A stretch of DNA of 64,000 nucleotides from Ponticoccus alexandrii (GCF_016806125.1 NZ_CP047166.1:2666001-2730000), one strand, 5' to 3'. Shown: positions 54,107-63,448, numbered from the stretch's first letter. Translations and numbers: made by a program. Notes: generated by a model not told the origin, from the sequence alone.

Positions 54107-55408
54107 ATGGCCAAAGAGACCCTGCACCTGGGCCAGACCCTGCAGTTTACCGGCGACCCCTTCGCCGAGGGAGCCGAGGCCGCACGCCACGACAGCGCGG
54201 GCGCCGTGCTGGTGGCAGACGGCACGATCCGCGCGGTCGGCGCCGCCGCGACGCTGCGCGCCGCCCATCCGCAGGCGCAGGTGGTGGACCACGGGCAGGC
54301 CCTGCTGACGGCGGGCTTCGTCGATGCGCATGTCCACTACCCGCAGACCCGAATCATCGCCAGCTGGGGCAAGCGGCTGATCGACTGGCTCAACAGCTAC
54401 ACCTTCCCCGAAGAGATGCGCCTTGCGGACCCCGCCTATGCACGTGCCGTGGCAGGGGATTACCTCGACCTCGTGCTGGCCCATGGCACGACCACGGTCT
54501 GCAGCTACGCCACGATCCACCCCGGCTCGGTCGACGCGATTTTCGAGGCGGCAGAGGCGCGGGGCATGCGGGTGCTCGCGGGCAAGACCTGCATGGACCG
54601 CAACGCGCCCGAGGGTCTGCGCGACACGGCGCGATCCGCCTATGACGACAGCAAGGCGCTGCTGGAACGCTGGCACAGACGCGGTCGCGCTTCCTACGTG
54701 ATCACGCCGCGCTTCTCGCCGACCTCGACGCCCGAGCAACTCTCGGCCCTGGGCGCGCTCTGGGCCGAACATCCGGACTGCCTGATGCAGACCCACCTGA
54801 GCGAACAGCTCGACGAGATCGCATGGGTCCGGTCGCTCTACCCGCAGGCGCGCGACTATCTCGACACCTATGAGACACACGGGCTTCTGGGCCCCAACGG
54901 CCTTTATGGCCACGCCATCCACCTCGAGCCGCGCGAGACCGACCGTCTGACCGAGGTCGGCGCCGCCCTCGTCCACTGCCCGACCTCGAACACCTTCATC
55001 GGCTCGGGCCTCTTCGACATGGCGGGGCTGACCGCGCGCGGCCTGCGCGTGGGGCTGGCCACGGACACCGGCGGCGGCTCCTCCTTTTCGATGCTGCGCA
55101 CCATGGCGGCGGCCTACGAGATCGGCCAGCTGCGCGGCACGCCGCTCCATGCCAGCCAACTGATCTGGCTCGCCACCCAAGGCTCGGCCCGCGCCCTGTG
55201 CCTCGACGACCGCATCGGCAATCTCGCCCCGGGGATGGAGGCGGATTTCATCGCGCTAAACCTCGCCTCGACCGCCGCCATCGCGCAGCGCGCGGCAAAG
55301 GCCGAAGACATCTGGGAAGCCCTCTTCGCGACGATCATGATGGGCGACGACCGCGCCATCGCCGGCACTTGGGTCGCCGGACACAAGGCCGCCCCCGCCC
55401 GCGACTGA
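54107..55408 (+). CDS. guaD: Guanine deaminase
   Basis: A 433-residue amidohydrolase: metal site GFVDAHVHYPQT, QTHLSEQLDE, GHAIHLEPRE, HCPTSNTFIGSGLFD and the catalytic Asp in ATDTGGGSSFS, matching guanine deaminase. It turns guanine into xanthine in purine breakdown. The gene is divergent from mgtE. An 8-oxoguanine-type deaminase lies 0.6 kb downstream on the other strand. Confidence 0.93.
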   Translation: MAKETLHLGQTLQFTGDPFAEGAEAARHDSAGAVLVADGTIRAVGAAATLRAAHPQAQVVDHGQALLTAGFVDAHVHYPQTRIIASWGKRLIDWLNSYTFPEEMRLADPAYARAVAGDYLDLVLAHGTTTVCSYATIHPGSVDAIFEAAEARGMRVLAGKTCMDRNAPEGLRDTARSAYDDSKALLERWHRRGRASYVITPRFSPTSTPEQLSALGALWAEHPDCLMQTHLSEQLDEIAWVRSLYPQARDYLDTYETHGLLGPNGLYGHAIHLEPRETDRLTEVGAALVHCPTSNTFIGSGLFDMAGLTARGLRVGLATDTGGGSSFSMLRTMAAAYEIGQLRGTPLHASQLIWLATQGSARALCLDDRIGNLAPGMEADFIALNLASTAAIAQRAAKAEDIWEALFATIMMGDDRAIAGTWVAGHKAAPARD

Positions 55409-55418
55409 AGCCCCCCTG

Positions 55419-55476
55419 CTTCTTTGGTCCGAAAATACCTCGGGGGGCTCCGCAGGAGCGGGGGCAGGGCCCCCTC
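55419..55476 (+). repeat. Dispersed intergenic repeat, copy H (convergent genes)
   Basis: CTTCTTTGGTCCGAAAATAC followed by CTCGGGGGG, CTCCGCAGGAG and the hairpin GGGGGCAGGGCCCCC. It lies 10 bp after guaD and before the convergent CAP-domain gene. Confidence 0.7.
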
Positions 55477-55577
55477 CGCCTCTGCCCTGGCACGAACTGG
55501 CCGCCCCAGATCATCGGACAGGTTTCACCGCCACCGCAGTCCAGGATCAGACAGGCAGGCCGCACCGGCCCGCCCCA

Positions 55578-56021
55578 TCAACAGCCGTCGCGGCCCAGCA
55601 CCAGTACCCAGATGTTGCCCTGCGCGCGCACCAGCCCGTAGCCTGTGACCTGCGGCATCGACAGGTTGGCGCGGTGGCCCGGCGATGCGACCCAGTCGCC
55701 CATCACCTCCGCCAGACCGCCCTGCCCCCTGGCGATGTTCTCGGCCACGGCGCAGGCGCCGTAGCCCGCCCGGCGAACCCGCGCCATGACATCGCTGCCA
55801 TCAGAGCCGCGATGGTCGAAGAACCCGCCCCGCATCATGTCCAGCGCATGGGCCATGGCGGCTTCTTCCAGTTTCTCGGAGGGAGCGACGGTTCCCAGCC
55901 CCTGCTCGGCCCGGAAGCCGTTCAGCATCTGCCGCGCCTGTTGGGCGCCTGCCGGATCCACGCCCGCACCGCAGGCGGCCAGCCCAAGCAGCAACGGGAA
56001 AATCCACCGCGAAACCGTCAT
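55578..56021 (-). CDS. CAP-domain (SCP-like) lipoprotein
   Basis: A 147-residue CAP/SCP protein with a lipoprotein signal peptide (lipobox LAAC, Cys17). The domain holds the family residues in LEEAAMAHALDMM, FDHRGSDG and NIARGQGGLAEVMGDWVASP, followed by HRANLSM. Secreted CAP proteins of bacteria have no well-defined common role. It follows the 8-oxoguanine-type deaminase by 21 bp. Confidence 0.82.
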   Translation of the reverse strand: MTVSRWIFPLLLGLAACGAGVDPAGAQQARQMLNGFRAEQGLGTVAPSEKLEEAAMAHALDMMRGGFFDHRGSDGSDVMARVRRAGYGACAVAENIARGQGGLAEVMGDWVASPGHRANLSMPQVTGYGLVRAQGNIWVLVLGRDGC

Positions 56022-56042
56022 GAAAACCCTCCGAAACCGGTC

Positions 56043-57392
56043 TCAGGCACGCTCGGCCAAGGCCCTGGCCAGACGGGTCTGATTGCGGATCGCCTGTTCA
56101 ATGTCGAAGCTGACGATCCGACCATCCCGCACCACCGCGCGCCCCTCCACCAAAAGATGACACACGCGGGTCGGCCCTGCCAGCAAAAGCGCCGCCGGAT
56201 CCCAGCTTCCGGCGCTTTCGATGCCCGAAACATCCCAAAGCGCCAGATCGGCGCGCTTGCCCACCGCGATCTGCCCGCAATCGAACCGGCCCAGCACCTC
56301 GGCTCCGCCCCGCGTCGCGATCCACAGCGCCTCGCGCGCACTCATGGCGTCGGCGCCGTGCGCGACCCGTTGCAGCAGCATCGCCTGCCGCGCCTCGCCC
56401 ACCAGCGACCCCGCGTCGTTCGAGGCCGATCCGTCGACCCCAAGGCCGCCCCTTACACCTGCGTCGCGCATCGCCCGCACCGGCGCGATCCCCGACCCCA
56501 GCCGACAGTTGGAACAGGGGCAATGCGCCACGCCGGTGCGCGACCGGGCAAAGAGATCGATCTCGGCCCCATCCAGCTTCACGCAATGGGCGTGCCAGAC
56601 GTCCTCACCGGTCCAGCCCAGATCCTCGGCATATTGCCCGGGGCGGCAGCCGAACTGCGCCTCGCTGTAGGCGATATCCTCGTCGTTCTCGGCCAGATGG
56701 GTGTGCAGCATCACGCCCTTGTCCCGCGCCAGCAGGGCCGCGTCGCGCATCAGCTCGCGGCTGACGCTGAAAGGCGAACAGGGCGCCACGCCCACGCGCA
56801 CCATGGCGCCCTCACGCGCATCGTGAAAGGCGTCGATCACCCGGATGCAATCCTCGAGGATCGCCGCCTCCCGCTCCACCAGCGCATCCGGCGGCAGCCC
56901 GCCCGCGCTTTCGCCGATGCTCATGGCCCCGCGCGTGGGGTGGAACCGCAGACCGACCTCGGCGGCGGCATGGATCGTATCCTCCAGACGCGCGCCGTTC
57001 GGGTAGAGGTACAGGTGATCCGAGGACAGCGAGCACCCCGACAGCGCCAGTTCCGCCAGCCCGATCTGCGCCGAGACGAAGATCTCTTCGGGCCCGAACC
57101 GGGACCAGATCGGATAAAGCGTCTTGAGCCAGCCGAACAGCAGCGCGTCCTGCCCGCCCGGCACCGCGCGGGTCAGGGTCTGATACAGGTGGTGATGCGT
57201 GTTCACCAATCCCGGTGTCACGACGTGGCGCGCGGCGTCGATCACCTCGGCCCCTGCCGGGTCCAGCGCCGCCCCGATCTCGGCGATCACCCCGTCGCGG
57301 ATGCGGACATCGGTGTTTGCAAGCTCTGCCCCGGCATCGTCCATGGTCAGGACGGTGCGTGCATTGCGAATGAGAATGTCGGTCTGTGTCAT
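56043..57392 (-). CDS. 8-oxoguanine deaminase-like amidohydrolase
   Basis: A 449-residue amidohydrolase with GLVNTHHHLYQT, HTHLAENDED, HAHCVKLD and HCPCSNCRLGSG metal- and substrate-site segments. The combination with FGCRPGQYAEDLGW is typical of 8-oxoguanine deaminases such as Pseudomonas Pa0142, which turn 8-oxoguanine into uric acid; isocytosine or related bases are alternatives. It sits beside guanine deaminase on the opposite strand, consistent with handling normal and oxidised guanine. Confidence 0.82.
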   Translation of the reverse strand: MTQTDILIRNARTVLTMDDAGAELANTDVRIRDGVIAEIGAALDPAGAEVIDAARHVVTPGLVNTHHHLYQTLTRAVPGGQDALLFGWLKTLYPIWSRFGPEEIFVSAQIGLAELALSGCSLSSDHLYLYPNGARLEDTIHAAAEVGLRFHPTRGAMSIGESAGGLPPDALVEREAAILEDCIRVIDAFHDAREGAMVRVGVAPCSPFSVSRELMRDAALLARDKGVMLHTHLAENDEDIAYSEAQFGCRPGQYAEDLGWTGEDVWHAHCVKLDGAEIDLFARSRTGVAHCPCSNCRLGSGIAPVRAMRDAGVRGGLGVDGSASNDAGSLVGEARQAMLLQRVAHGADAMSAREALWIATRGGAEVLGRFDCGQIAVGKRADLALWDVSGIESAGSWDPAALLLAGPTRVCHLLVEGRAVVRDGRIVSFDIEQAIRNQTRLARALAERA

Positions 57393-57480
57393 GTCAGCCC
57401 CTCACGATCTGCCCTTTTCGGTGAGAGACGAAAACGACGCCCGCCGGAAAAGGGAAAGTGCGCGGGGTCGCGCGGCAAGC

Positions 57481-58287
57481 CTAGACCGTGGATCTCAGGA
57501 GGTCCAGCGCCGCCGCATGCACCAACGGGTTCGCCGCCGCAAGCGCGCGGCCCCCATCATGCGCCGGGCGACCCTGCCAGTCGGTGACAACGCCGCCCGC
57601 GGCCTCGATCACCGCGATCGGCGCCTGGATGTCATAGGCCTGAAGCCCCGCTTCGATCACAAGATCGATCTGTCCCGCCGCCAGCAGCGCATAGGCGTAG
57701 CAGTCCATGCCGTAGCGGACCAGCTTGACCTGTTCGGCGACGCGGCGGAAGGCCGCGCCCTCCCCGGCCGTTCCGACCTCGGGGAATGTCGTGAAGAGAA
57801 CCGCATCGGACAGCCCCGCCGTCGCCCGCGTCTTCAGCGGTGCGCCGCCATGCGGTCCGGTCCATTCGGACAGCCCGGGGCCGCCGACAAAGCGTTCCTG
57901 CGTATAGGGCTGGTCGATGATCCCCAGAAACGGGCCGCTCTCGTCGCTGACCGCGATCAGCACGCCCCAGGTCGGGGTTCCGGACAGGAAGGCGCGGGTG
58001 CCGTCGATGGGATCGAGCACCCAGGTCAACCCGCTGGAGCCGTCGGAGCGCCCGAATTCCTCGCCAAGGATAGCATCCTGTGGCCGGCGCTTCGCCAGCA
58101 CCGCGCGCATCGCCTCTTCGGCGGCACGGTCAGCCTGGGTGACGGGATCGAAGCCTTCGGTGGCCTTGTTGGCCGCTGACAGATCGGCGCGACGGAACCA
58201 AGGCAAAATGGCCGCACGCGCGGCGCCCGCCACTGCATGAGCGGTGGCGATCAGGTCTTTGTCGATGTCACTGTTTCGTCCCGCCAT
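57481..58287 (-). CDS. hisN: Inositol monophosphatase-family phosphatase, probable histidinol-phosphatase HisN
   Basis: A 268-residue Mg-dependent phosphatase with the metal motif LDPIDGTRAF, GEEFG and the C-terminal DIQAPIAVIEAAGG. The sequence resembles HisN of actinobacteria and alphaproteobacteria, which makes histidinol, but 3'-phosphoadenosine phosphatase or inositol phosphatase activity cannot be excluded. ATG 58287 has AGGGGG at fair spacing; ATG 58293 is too close to it. It lies 49 bp after the XRE gene on the same strand. Confidence 0.78.
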   Translation of the reverse strand: MAGRNSDIDKDLIATAHAVAGAARAAILPWFRRADLSAANKATEGFDPVTQADRAAEEAMRAVLAKRRPQDAILGEEFGRSDGSSGLTWVLDPIDGTRAFLSGTPTWGVLIAVSDESGPFLGIIDQPYTQERFVGGPGLSEWTGPHGGAPLKTRATAGLSDAVLFTTFPEVGTAGEGAAFRRVAEQVKLVRYGMDCYAYALLAAGQIDLVIEAGLQAYDIQAPIAVIEAAGGVVTDWQGRPAHDGGRALAAANPLVHAAALDLLRSTV

Positions 58288-58336
58288 GCGCATTCCCCCT
58301 TTGCGGTCGCAGGGCTAGCGCAGGACCGGGCCGGGC

Positions 58337-58708
58337 TCAAGCCACGTCGGACATCACCCGGGCCAGTTCGAACAGGCGGCGACGCTGGTTCTCGGGCATC
58401 GCGTAATAGGAACGCACGAGATCAAGGGCTTCCTTGTCGCCAAGGATGTCCGCCGGGACGCTGTCGGTGGCTTCGATCTCGGCCCCGTCGTTTTCGATGC
58501 CCTCGAAGAAGAAGCTGACCGGCACTTCCAGCGCGTCGGCGATGTCCCACAGTCGAGAGGCGCTGACCCGGTTCGCGCCGGTCTCGTATTTCTGAATCTG
58601 CTGAAATTTGATGCCGACCCGTTCGGCCAGTTGTTGCTGGGTCATGCCCACAAGCCAGCGGCGGTGACGAATGCGCTTTCCGACATGTACATCAACGGGG
58701 TGTGCCAT
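58337..58708 (-). CDS. XRE-family transcriptional regulator, PraR-like
   Basis: A 123-residue protein with a Cro/C1-type helix-turn-helix (about 15-70; GKRIRHRRW, QQQLAERVGIKFQQIQKYE, RVSASRLWDIAD) and a C-terminal helical region. It resembles the rhizobial PraR regulators, whose targets include quorum sensing and adhesion genes. ATG 58708 is preceded by AGGAAG. It is divergent from the quinone oxidoreductase gene with a 288-bp AT-richer gap. Confidence 0.85.
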   Translation of the reverse strand: MAHPVDVHVGKRIRHRRWLVGMTQQQLAERVGIKFQQIQKYETGANRVSASRLWDIADALEVPVSFFFEGIENDGAEIEATDSVPADILGDKEALDLVRSYYAMPENQRRRLFELARVMSDVA

Positions 58709-58996
58709 CAAAAATCTTCCTATTACTACGGGTTGCGTTTCAGACTTAGCCAGCCATCGAACCCGGGCCCAAAGACATGCCTTATCCTGCACGTGTATGA
58801 CGTAAGCTGCTACATCATTTCAGGATCAAAAATCAAGCAAATCACGCGCCCGCTGATGGTAAACCGGCTCTGAAAACACCACAAAGTTGAAATATTTCTG
58901 TTTTTGTCACTGTTTCTGATCTTTTCCCCCTCACTTCGTCCCCTATCCCCGCCTCCGGAACGCGTTTAACAAAGATTAAACTGAACGGAGTCCCCC

Positions 58997-59965
58997 ATGC
59001 GCGCGCTTTTGCTCTCTTCCCACGAATCTCCCCCCTCGCTTGTCGAGACCGCAGAGCCCGAACCCGCAAAAGGTGAAATCAAGGTTCGAATTGCAACCTG
59101 CGGGCTGAATTTCGCGGATCTGCTGATGATGAAGGGCACCTATCAGGACACCCCTGCCCTGCCCTTTGTCATGGGCATGGAGGTCGCGGGCCGCGTCGAG
59201 GCAGTCGGTGCCGGCGTGACGGGTTTCGCCCCCGGCGACCGGGTTGCGGTCTACGGCGGCCAGGGCGGACTTGCCGAGCTCGGCTGCTTCCCTGCCGAGC
59301 GCGCGGTGAAACTGCCCGACAGCATGGGCTGGACCGAGGCCGCCGCCTTCCAGATCGCTTATGGCACCAGCCACCTGGCGCTGGACCACCGCGCCCGGTT
59401 GCAACCGGGCGAAACGCTGCTGGTGCTGGGCGCGGCGGGCGGGGTCGGCCTGACGGCGGTCGAGATCGGCCACCTGATGGGCGCGCGCGTCGTCGCCTGC
59501 GCGCGCGGCGCCGACAAGCTGGAGGCCGCGAAGGCTGCCGGTGCCGATGTGTTGATCGACGCCACCACCCAGGACATCCGCGCCGAGATGAAGGCGCTCG
59601 GCGGCGCCGATGTGGTCTACGATCCCGTCGGCGGCGAACAGTTCGCCGCCGCTTTCCGCGCCTGCCGTCCCGAGGCACGGATCCTGACCATCGGCTTCGC
59701 CAGCGGCGAGGTCCCGCAGATCAAGGCGAACCACCTGCTGGTCAAGAACCTCTCGGTGCTGGGCCTCTACTGGGGCGGCTACCTCAGCTTCCGTCCCGAG
59801 GTTCTGACCCGCTCTCTGCAACAGTTGATCGCCTGGCACGGCGAAGGCCGCCTGACCCCGCATGTCAGCAATGTCCTGCCGCTGGATCGCGCCGAAGAGG
59901 GCATGGCCCTGCTGCGCGACCGGAACTCCACCGGCAAGGTCGTGATCACGATTCAGGATATCTGA
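58997..59965 (+). CDS. NADPH:quinone oxidoreductase family protein (zinc-type alcohol dehydrogenase fold)
   Basis: A 322-residue MDR-superfamily enzyme: N-terminal GroES-like domain (GLNFADLLMMKG, MEVAGRVEAVG), then the NADPH-binding Rossmann domain LGAAGGVGLTAVEI. It lacks zinc-ligand cysteines, as is normal for the quinone reductase branch. Electrons go to quinones or enones. AACGGAG precedes the ATG. Substrate is unknown. Confidence 0.85.
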   Translation: MRALLLSSHESPPSLVETAEPEPAKGEIKVRIATCGLNFADLLMMKGTYQDTPALPFVMGMEVAGRVEAVGAGVTGFAPGDRVAVYGGQGGLAELGCFPAERAVKLPDSMGWTEAAAFQIAYGTSHLALDHRARLQPGETLLVLGAAGGVGLTAVEIGHLMGARVVACARGADKLEAAKAAGADVLIDATTQDIRAEMKALGGADVVYDPVGGEQFAAAFRACRPEARILTIGFASGEVPQIKANHLLVKNLSVLGLYWGGYLSFRPEVLTRSLQQLIAWHGEGRLTPHVSNVLPLDRAEEGMALLRDRNSTGKVVITIQDI

Positions 59966-60060
59966 GCACGACACCGCCGGGCCGCGGCTTGGAGGGCGGG
60001 CCGCTGCGCCTCGGCAGAGGCGCGGCCGGGGCGGTCGGAAGGCGGCGGCCCCTGCGCCCG

Positions 60061-61029
60061 CTACCCCGCCTCTTTCGCCCAGACCATGTCGATCATCGCC
60101 TGCGTGCCCCGGCTGAACTCCAGCGGGCAGGCATAGGCCGCCCCGTCCAGAACGCTTGCGTTGAACGCCTCGACCTGATGGACGTAATGGTTGTCCGCCG
60201 GGAAACGGTAGACCGTCTCGACAAGGTCGGCAGATTGCACGATCACCCGCGCCTCGCCATAGACATTGGCGTTGAAGGGTGCGGTCAGGCGCATCACGCC
60301 CCCCTCGCCGTGGAACACCATCTCCTGCCAGGGCGCCATGCGCATCGACACCACGCCGCTGTAGTGGAAGGACGGGAATTGCGCGGTGATATGGGTCCAG
60401 ACATCGACTCCGTTCTCGCGCTCCACCTTCGCAGACAGGATCTCTGACGGCTCCTCGCCGGTGACGAATCGGGCCGCGCCGTAGATGTAGACGCCAATGT
60501 CGGGCACCGCGCCGCCGCCGGTCTCGGGGCGGTTACGGATATTGCCCGCATCGCGGTTGTCGAAGGAAAACGCCCCCGAGACCCGCACCAGCCTGCCGAT
60601 GGCCCCGGCCTCGAACAGCGCCTTCGCCTTCTGCCACTGCGGATGATGTACGATCATATAGGCCTCGGCGGCGCACAGCCCGCTGCGGTCGCGCGCCGCG
60701 ATCACCGCGTCGAAGTCGCTTGCCTTCATCGCAAGTGGCTTTTCGACCAGCACGTGCTTGCCCGCCTCCAGCGCCTTCAGCGCCCAGTCCACATGCAGGT
60801 GATTGGGCAGCGGCACATAGACCGCATCGACACCCGGATCGCCCAGCAACGCCTCGTAACTGTCATGAACCCGCAGGTCCGGTGCGAAGGCCTGAAACGG
60901 CGCGGCCTTCTCCGCGCTGGAGGTGGCCAGCGCCGCCAGCCGCCCGCGCCCTGCGGCGTGGATCGCCGGCCCCATGTGCCGCCGCGCGAAATTCGCTGCG
61001 CCCAGAATGCCCCAGTTCACCGTATCCAT
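60061..61029 (-). CDS. Gfo/Idh/MocA-family NAD(P)-dependent oxidoreductase
   Basis: A 322-residue protein with Rossmann start WGILGAANFARRHMGPAI, the EKPLAM motif (catalytic Lys near residue 97) and a C-terminal dimer domain. Family members oxidise sugars, inositols or related alcohols; the substrate is unknown. It converges with the quinone oxidoreductase gene; a GC-rich self-complementary stretch between them (about 60000-60035) may terminate both. Confidence 0.86.
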   Translation of the reverse strand: MDTVNWGILGAANFARRHMGPAIHAAGRGRLAALATSSAEKAAPFQAFAPDLRVHDSYEALLGDPGVDAVYVPLPNHLHVDWALKALEAGKHVLVEKPLAMKASDFDAVIAARDRSGLCAAEAYMIVHHPQWQKAKALFEAGAIGRLVRVSGAFSFDNRDAGNIRNRPETGGGAVPDIGVYIYGAARFVTGEEPSEILSAKVERENGVDVWTHITAQFPSFHYSGVVSMRMAPWQEMVFHGEGGVMRLTAPFNANVYGEARVIVQSADLVETVYRFPADNHYVHQVEAFNASVLDGAAYACPLEFSRGTQAMIDMVWAKEAG

Positions 61030-61092
61030 GAGATCCCCCGTGATGTTTGCGCCACCATGACGGTGCCACCCCGGGGGGTCAATGCGGGCGGA

Positions 61093-61572
61093 TCACTCTT
61101 CCGATGGCAACAGGGGCCAGGGGCTTCGCGTCTTGGTCCGGCGCAGAACGAAATGCGTCTGGCTCGCCCGCACCAGACCGCTGCCGAGAACACCGCGCAT
61201 CAGGAAGGTTTCCAGATCCTCGGGGTCGCGCGCCGCGACCTTCAGGATGAAGTCGCTGCCCCCCGTCACAGAGGCGCATTCGACAATCCTCTCCTCGCGC
61301 TCCACCAGCCCCGCGAACTGCTTGATCGTCCGCTCCTGATGGTCGACGAGACTGACGAAGACATAAGCCAGCGCGTCCAGCCCCAGCTTCTTCGGATCCA
61401 GCCGGGCGACATAGCCCTTGATGGCACCGGCTTCTTCCAGCCGCTTGACCCGTCGCCAGCAGGGCGAGGGCGAGAGGCCGGCGGCCTCTGCAAGGTCCTG
61501 AACGCTTGCCTTGCCGTCCTTTTGCAGGTGCGCCAGAAGCTTTCTGTCCACGGAATCGAGTTTGAGAGGCAC
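61093..61572 (-). CDS. Lrp/AsnC-family transcriptional regulator
   Basis: A 159-residue regulator with an N-terminal winged helix (LDSVDRKLLAHLQKDGKAS; SPSPCWRRVKRLE) and the C-terminal RAM domain (VSLVDHQ, VTGGSDFILKV). It is divergent from phhA with 118 bp between them, the classic layout for a local amino-acid-sensing regulator; phenylalanine or tyrosine is the natural effector guess. Confidence 0.9.
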   Translation of the reverse strand: MPLKLDSVDRKLLAHLQKDGKASVQDLAEAAGLSPSPCWRRVKRLEEAGAIKGYVARLDPKKLGLDALAYVFVSLVDHQERTIKQFAGLVEREERIVECASVTGGSDFILKVAARDPEDLETFLMRGVLGSGLVRASQTHFVLRRTKTRSPWPLLPSEE

Positions 61573-61690
61573 GGTCTTCCTTCCTCTGCCTGTTCAAGGG
61601 AACGAGCTAGCGCAGGGGTCCGTGTTATCCATGGCATTCGACAAGATTTGCCCCGCGTTCACCTCCATGCTTTCAGAAACGGAGGACGCC

Positions 61691-62479
61691 ATGCCCAAAT
61701 CGACCAAATATCTCGCCAAACAGCCCGATGCCCTTGGTTTCATCGACTATTCCGCCGAGGAGGACGCAGTCTGGCGCGATCTCTACGCGATGCAGGCCCC
61801 ACAGGTCGCCCGGCACAGCGCGCGGCCCTATCTCGACGGCCTTGCCCGTATCGCGCTGCCGCAGGACCGCGTGCCGCAATGCCCCGAGATATCCCAGAGG
61901 CTGGGCGAGATGACCGGCTGGCGGGTCGAGCCGGTGCCCGCGCTGATCCCCTTCGGCCGCTTCTTCGGCATGCTTGCCGACAGGACCTTTCCGGCCGCCT
62001 CCTTCATGCGGTCGCGCGAGGATTTCGACTATATCGAAGAGCCCGACATCTTCCACGAACTCTTTGGCCATACGCCGCTGCTGACCGATCCGCGTTTCGC
62101 CGCTTTCAGCCAGGCCATCGGCGCCGCCGGACGCGACGCCGACCCCAAGGACTACGCCTGGCTGATCCGCCTCTACTGGTTCACCATCGAATTCGGCCTG
62201 ATGCGAGAGGGCGCGGGGGTGAAGGCGCTTGGCTCCGGCCTTGCCTCTTCCCCGGAAGAGCTGGAGTGGAGCGTATCGGGCCAGCCGCAATACCGGCCCT
62301 TCGACATCATCGACATCCTGCGCACGCCCTACCGCATCGACATCCCGCAGCCGATCTACTTCGTGCTCGAGGATCTCGACACGCTTTTTGCCGCCGCAGA
62401 GCGGGACCTGCTGAAGGACGTGGCACAGGCGCAGAAGCTGGGCCTGCACGCACCCGCCTATCCGCCGAAAGCCGCCTGA
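61691..62479 (+). CDS. phhA: Phenylalanine 4-monooxygenase
   Basis: A 262-residue iron- and pterin-dependent hydroxylase that turns phenylalanine into tyrosine. The iron ligands are His122 and His127 (FHELFGH) and Glu167 (FTIEFG). EEPDIFHELFGHTPLL is the family signature. ATG 61691 is preceded by GGAGG. The pterin recycling gene phhB is not in the window. It converges with rpoH. Confidence 0.93.
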   Translation: MPKSTKYLAKQPDALGFIDYSAEEDAVWRDLYAMQAPQVARHSARPYLDGLARIALPQDRVPQCPEISQRLGEMTGWRVEPVPALIPFGRFFGMLADRTFPAASFMRSREDFDYIEEPDIFHELFGHTPLLTDPRFAAFSQAIGAAGRDADPKDYAWLIRLYWFTIEFGLMREGAGVKALGSGLASSPEELEWSVSGQPQYRPFDIIDILRTPYRIDIPQPIYFVLEDLDTLFAAAERDLLKDVAQAQKLGLHAPAYPPKAA

Positions 62480-62497
62480 CCCATGTCGTGAGACATG

Positions 62498-62530
62498 AAA
62501 AATCCCCCGTCCGGGTCAGCCGGGCGGGGG
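62498..62530 (-). terminator. Rho-independent terminator for rpoH
   Basis: An 11-bp stem CCCCCGTCCGG/CCGGGCGGGGG (one G-U pair) with a 5-nt loop is followed on the minus strand by ATTTTTC, 22 bp past the rpoH stop. It also sits between rpoH and phhA, but lacks a T-run in the phhA direction. Confidence 0.8.
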
Positions 62531-62551
62531 CGTCGGTTCGTTGGGGCGGCC

Positions 62552-63448
62552 TCAGCTTGCGGGCAGCATCCCCTGTTCCTTCGCAAGGTCACGCATCCGC
62601 GTTTGCAGCTTCTCGAAAGCCCGCACCTCGATCTGCCGGATCCGTTCCCGAGAGACATCGTAGACGCCCGACAGGTCCTCCAGCGTCACCGGCTGGTCGC
62701 TCAGGCGGCGCTGGGTGAGGATGTCGCGCTCGCGGTCGTTCAGCACGTCCATGGCCTCTGCCAGAAGCGCGCGCCGCGATTCCAGCTCGTCACGCTCGGC
62801 GTAGTCACCGGCCTGATCGGCGTCTTCGTCCTCCAGCCAGTCCTGCCACTGCATCGAGCCTTCGCCCTCGGAGCCGATGGTCGCATTCAGCGAGGCATCG
62901 CCACCCGACAGCCGCCGGTTCATGCTGATCACCTCGGTCTCGGTCACGCCGAGATCATGGGCGATCTTCTGCACGTGCTCGGGGCGCAGGTCGCCGTCCT
63001 CCAGCGCGCCGATGCGGCTTTTCGCCTTGCGCAGGTTGAAGAACAATTTCTTCTGCGCCGAGGTCGTACCCAGTTTCACAAGGCTCCACGACCGCAGGAT
63101 GTATTCCTGGATCGAGGCGCGGATCCACCACATCGCGTAGGTCGCAAGGCGGAACCCCTTCTCCGGGTCGAAGCGCTTGACCGCCTGCATGAGACCGACA
63201 TTGGCCTCGGAAATCACCTCGGCCTGAGGCAGGCCGTAGCCGCGATAACCCATGGCGATCTTGGCGGCGAGCCGCAGATGAGAGGTCACCAGCTGGTGCG
63301 CCGCGCCGGTGTCCTCATCCTCGACCCAGCGTTTCGCCAGCATGTATTCCTGTTCCGGTTCCAGAAGAGGGAACTTGCGGATTTCCTGAAGATAGCGGCT
63401 CAGGCCCGCTTCGGGCGACGGAGCCGGAAGATTGGCATAGTTGCTCAC
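62552..63448 (-). CDS. rpoH: RNA polymerase heat-shock sigma factor RpoH
   Basis: A 298-residue sigma-32-type factor: region 2 (ISEANVGLMQAVKRFDP, RLATYAMWWIRASIQEYIL), the RpoH box QKKLFFNLRKAK that separates RpoH from RpoD, and region 4 (LSGVYDVSRERIRQIE). It directs heat-shock transcription. Many Rhodobacteraceae have two RpoH types; which one this is cannot be settled without an alignment. The start is GTG with AAAGGGACAG upstream. Confidence 0.95.
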   Translation of the reverse strand: MSNYANLPAPSPEAGLSRYLQEIRKFPLLEPEQEYMLAKRWVEDEDTGAAHQLVTSHLRLAAKIAMGYRGYGLPQAEVISEANVGLMQAVKRFDPEKGFRLATYAMWWIRASIQEYILRSWSLVKLGTTSAQKKLFFNLRKAKSRIGALEDGDLRPEHVQKIAHDLGVTETEVISMNRRLSGGDASLNATIGSEGEGSMQWQDWLEDEDADQAGDYAERDELESRRALLAEAMDVLNDRERDILTQRRLSDQPVTLEDLSGVYDVSRERIRQIEVRAFEKLQTRMRDLAKEQGMLPAS

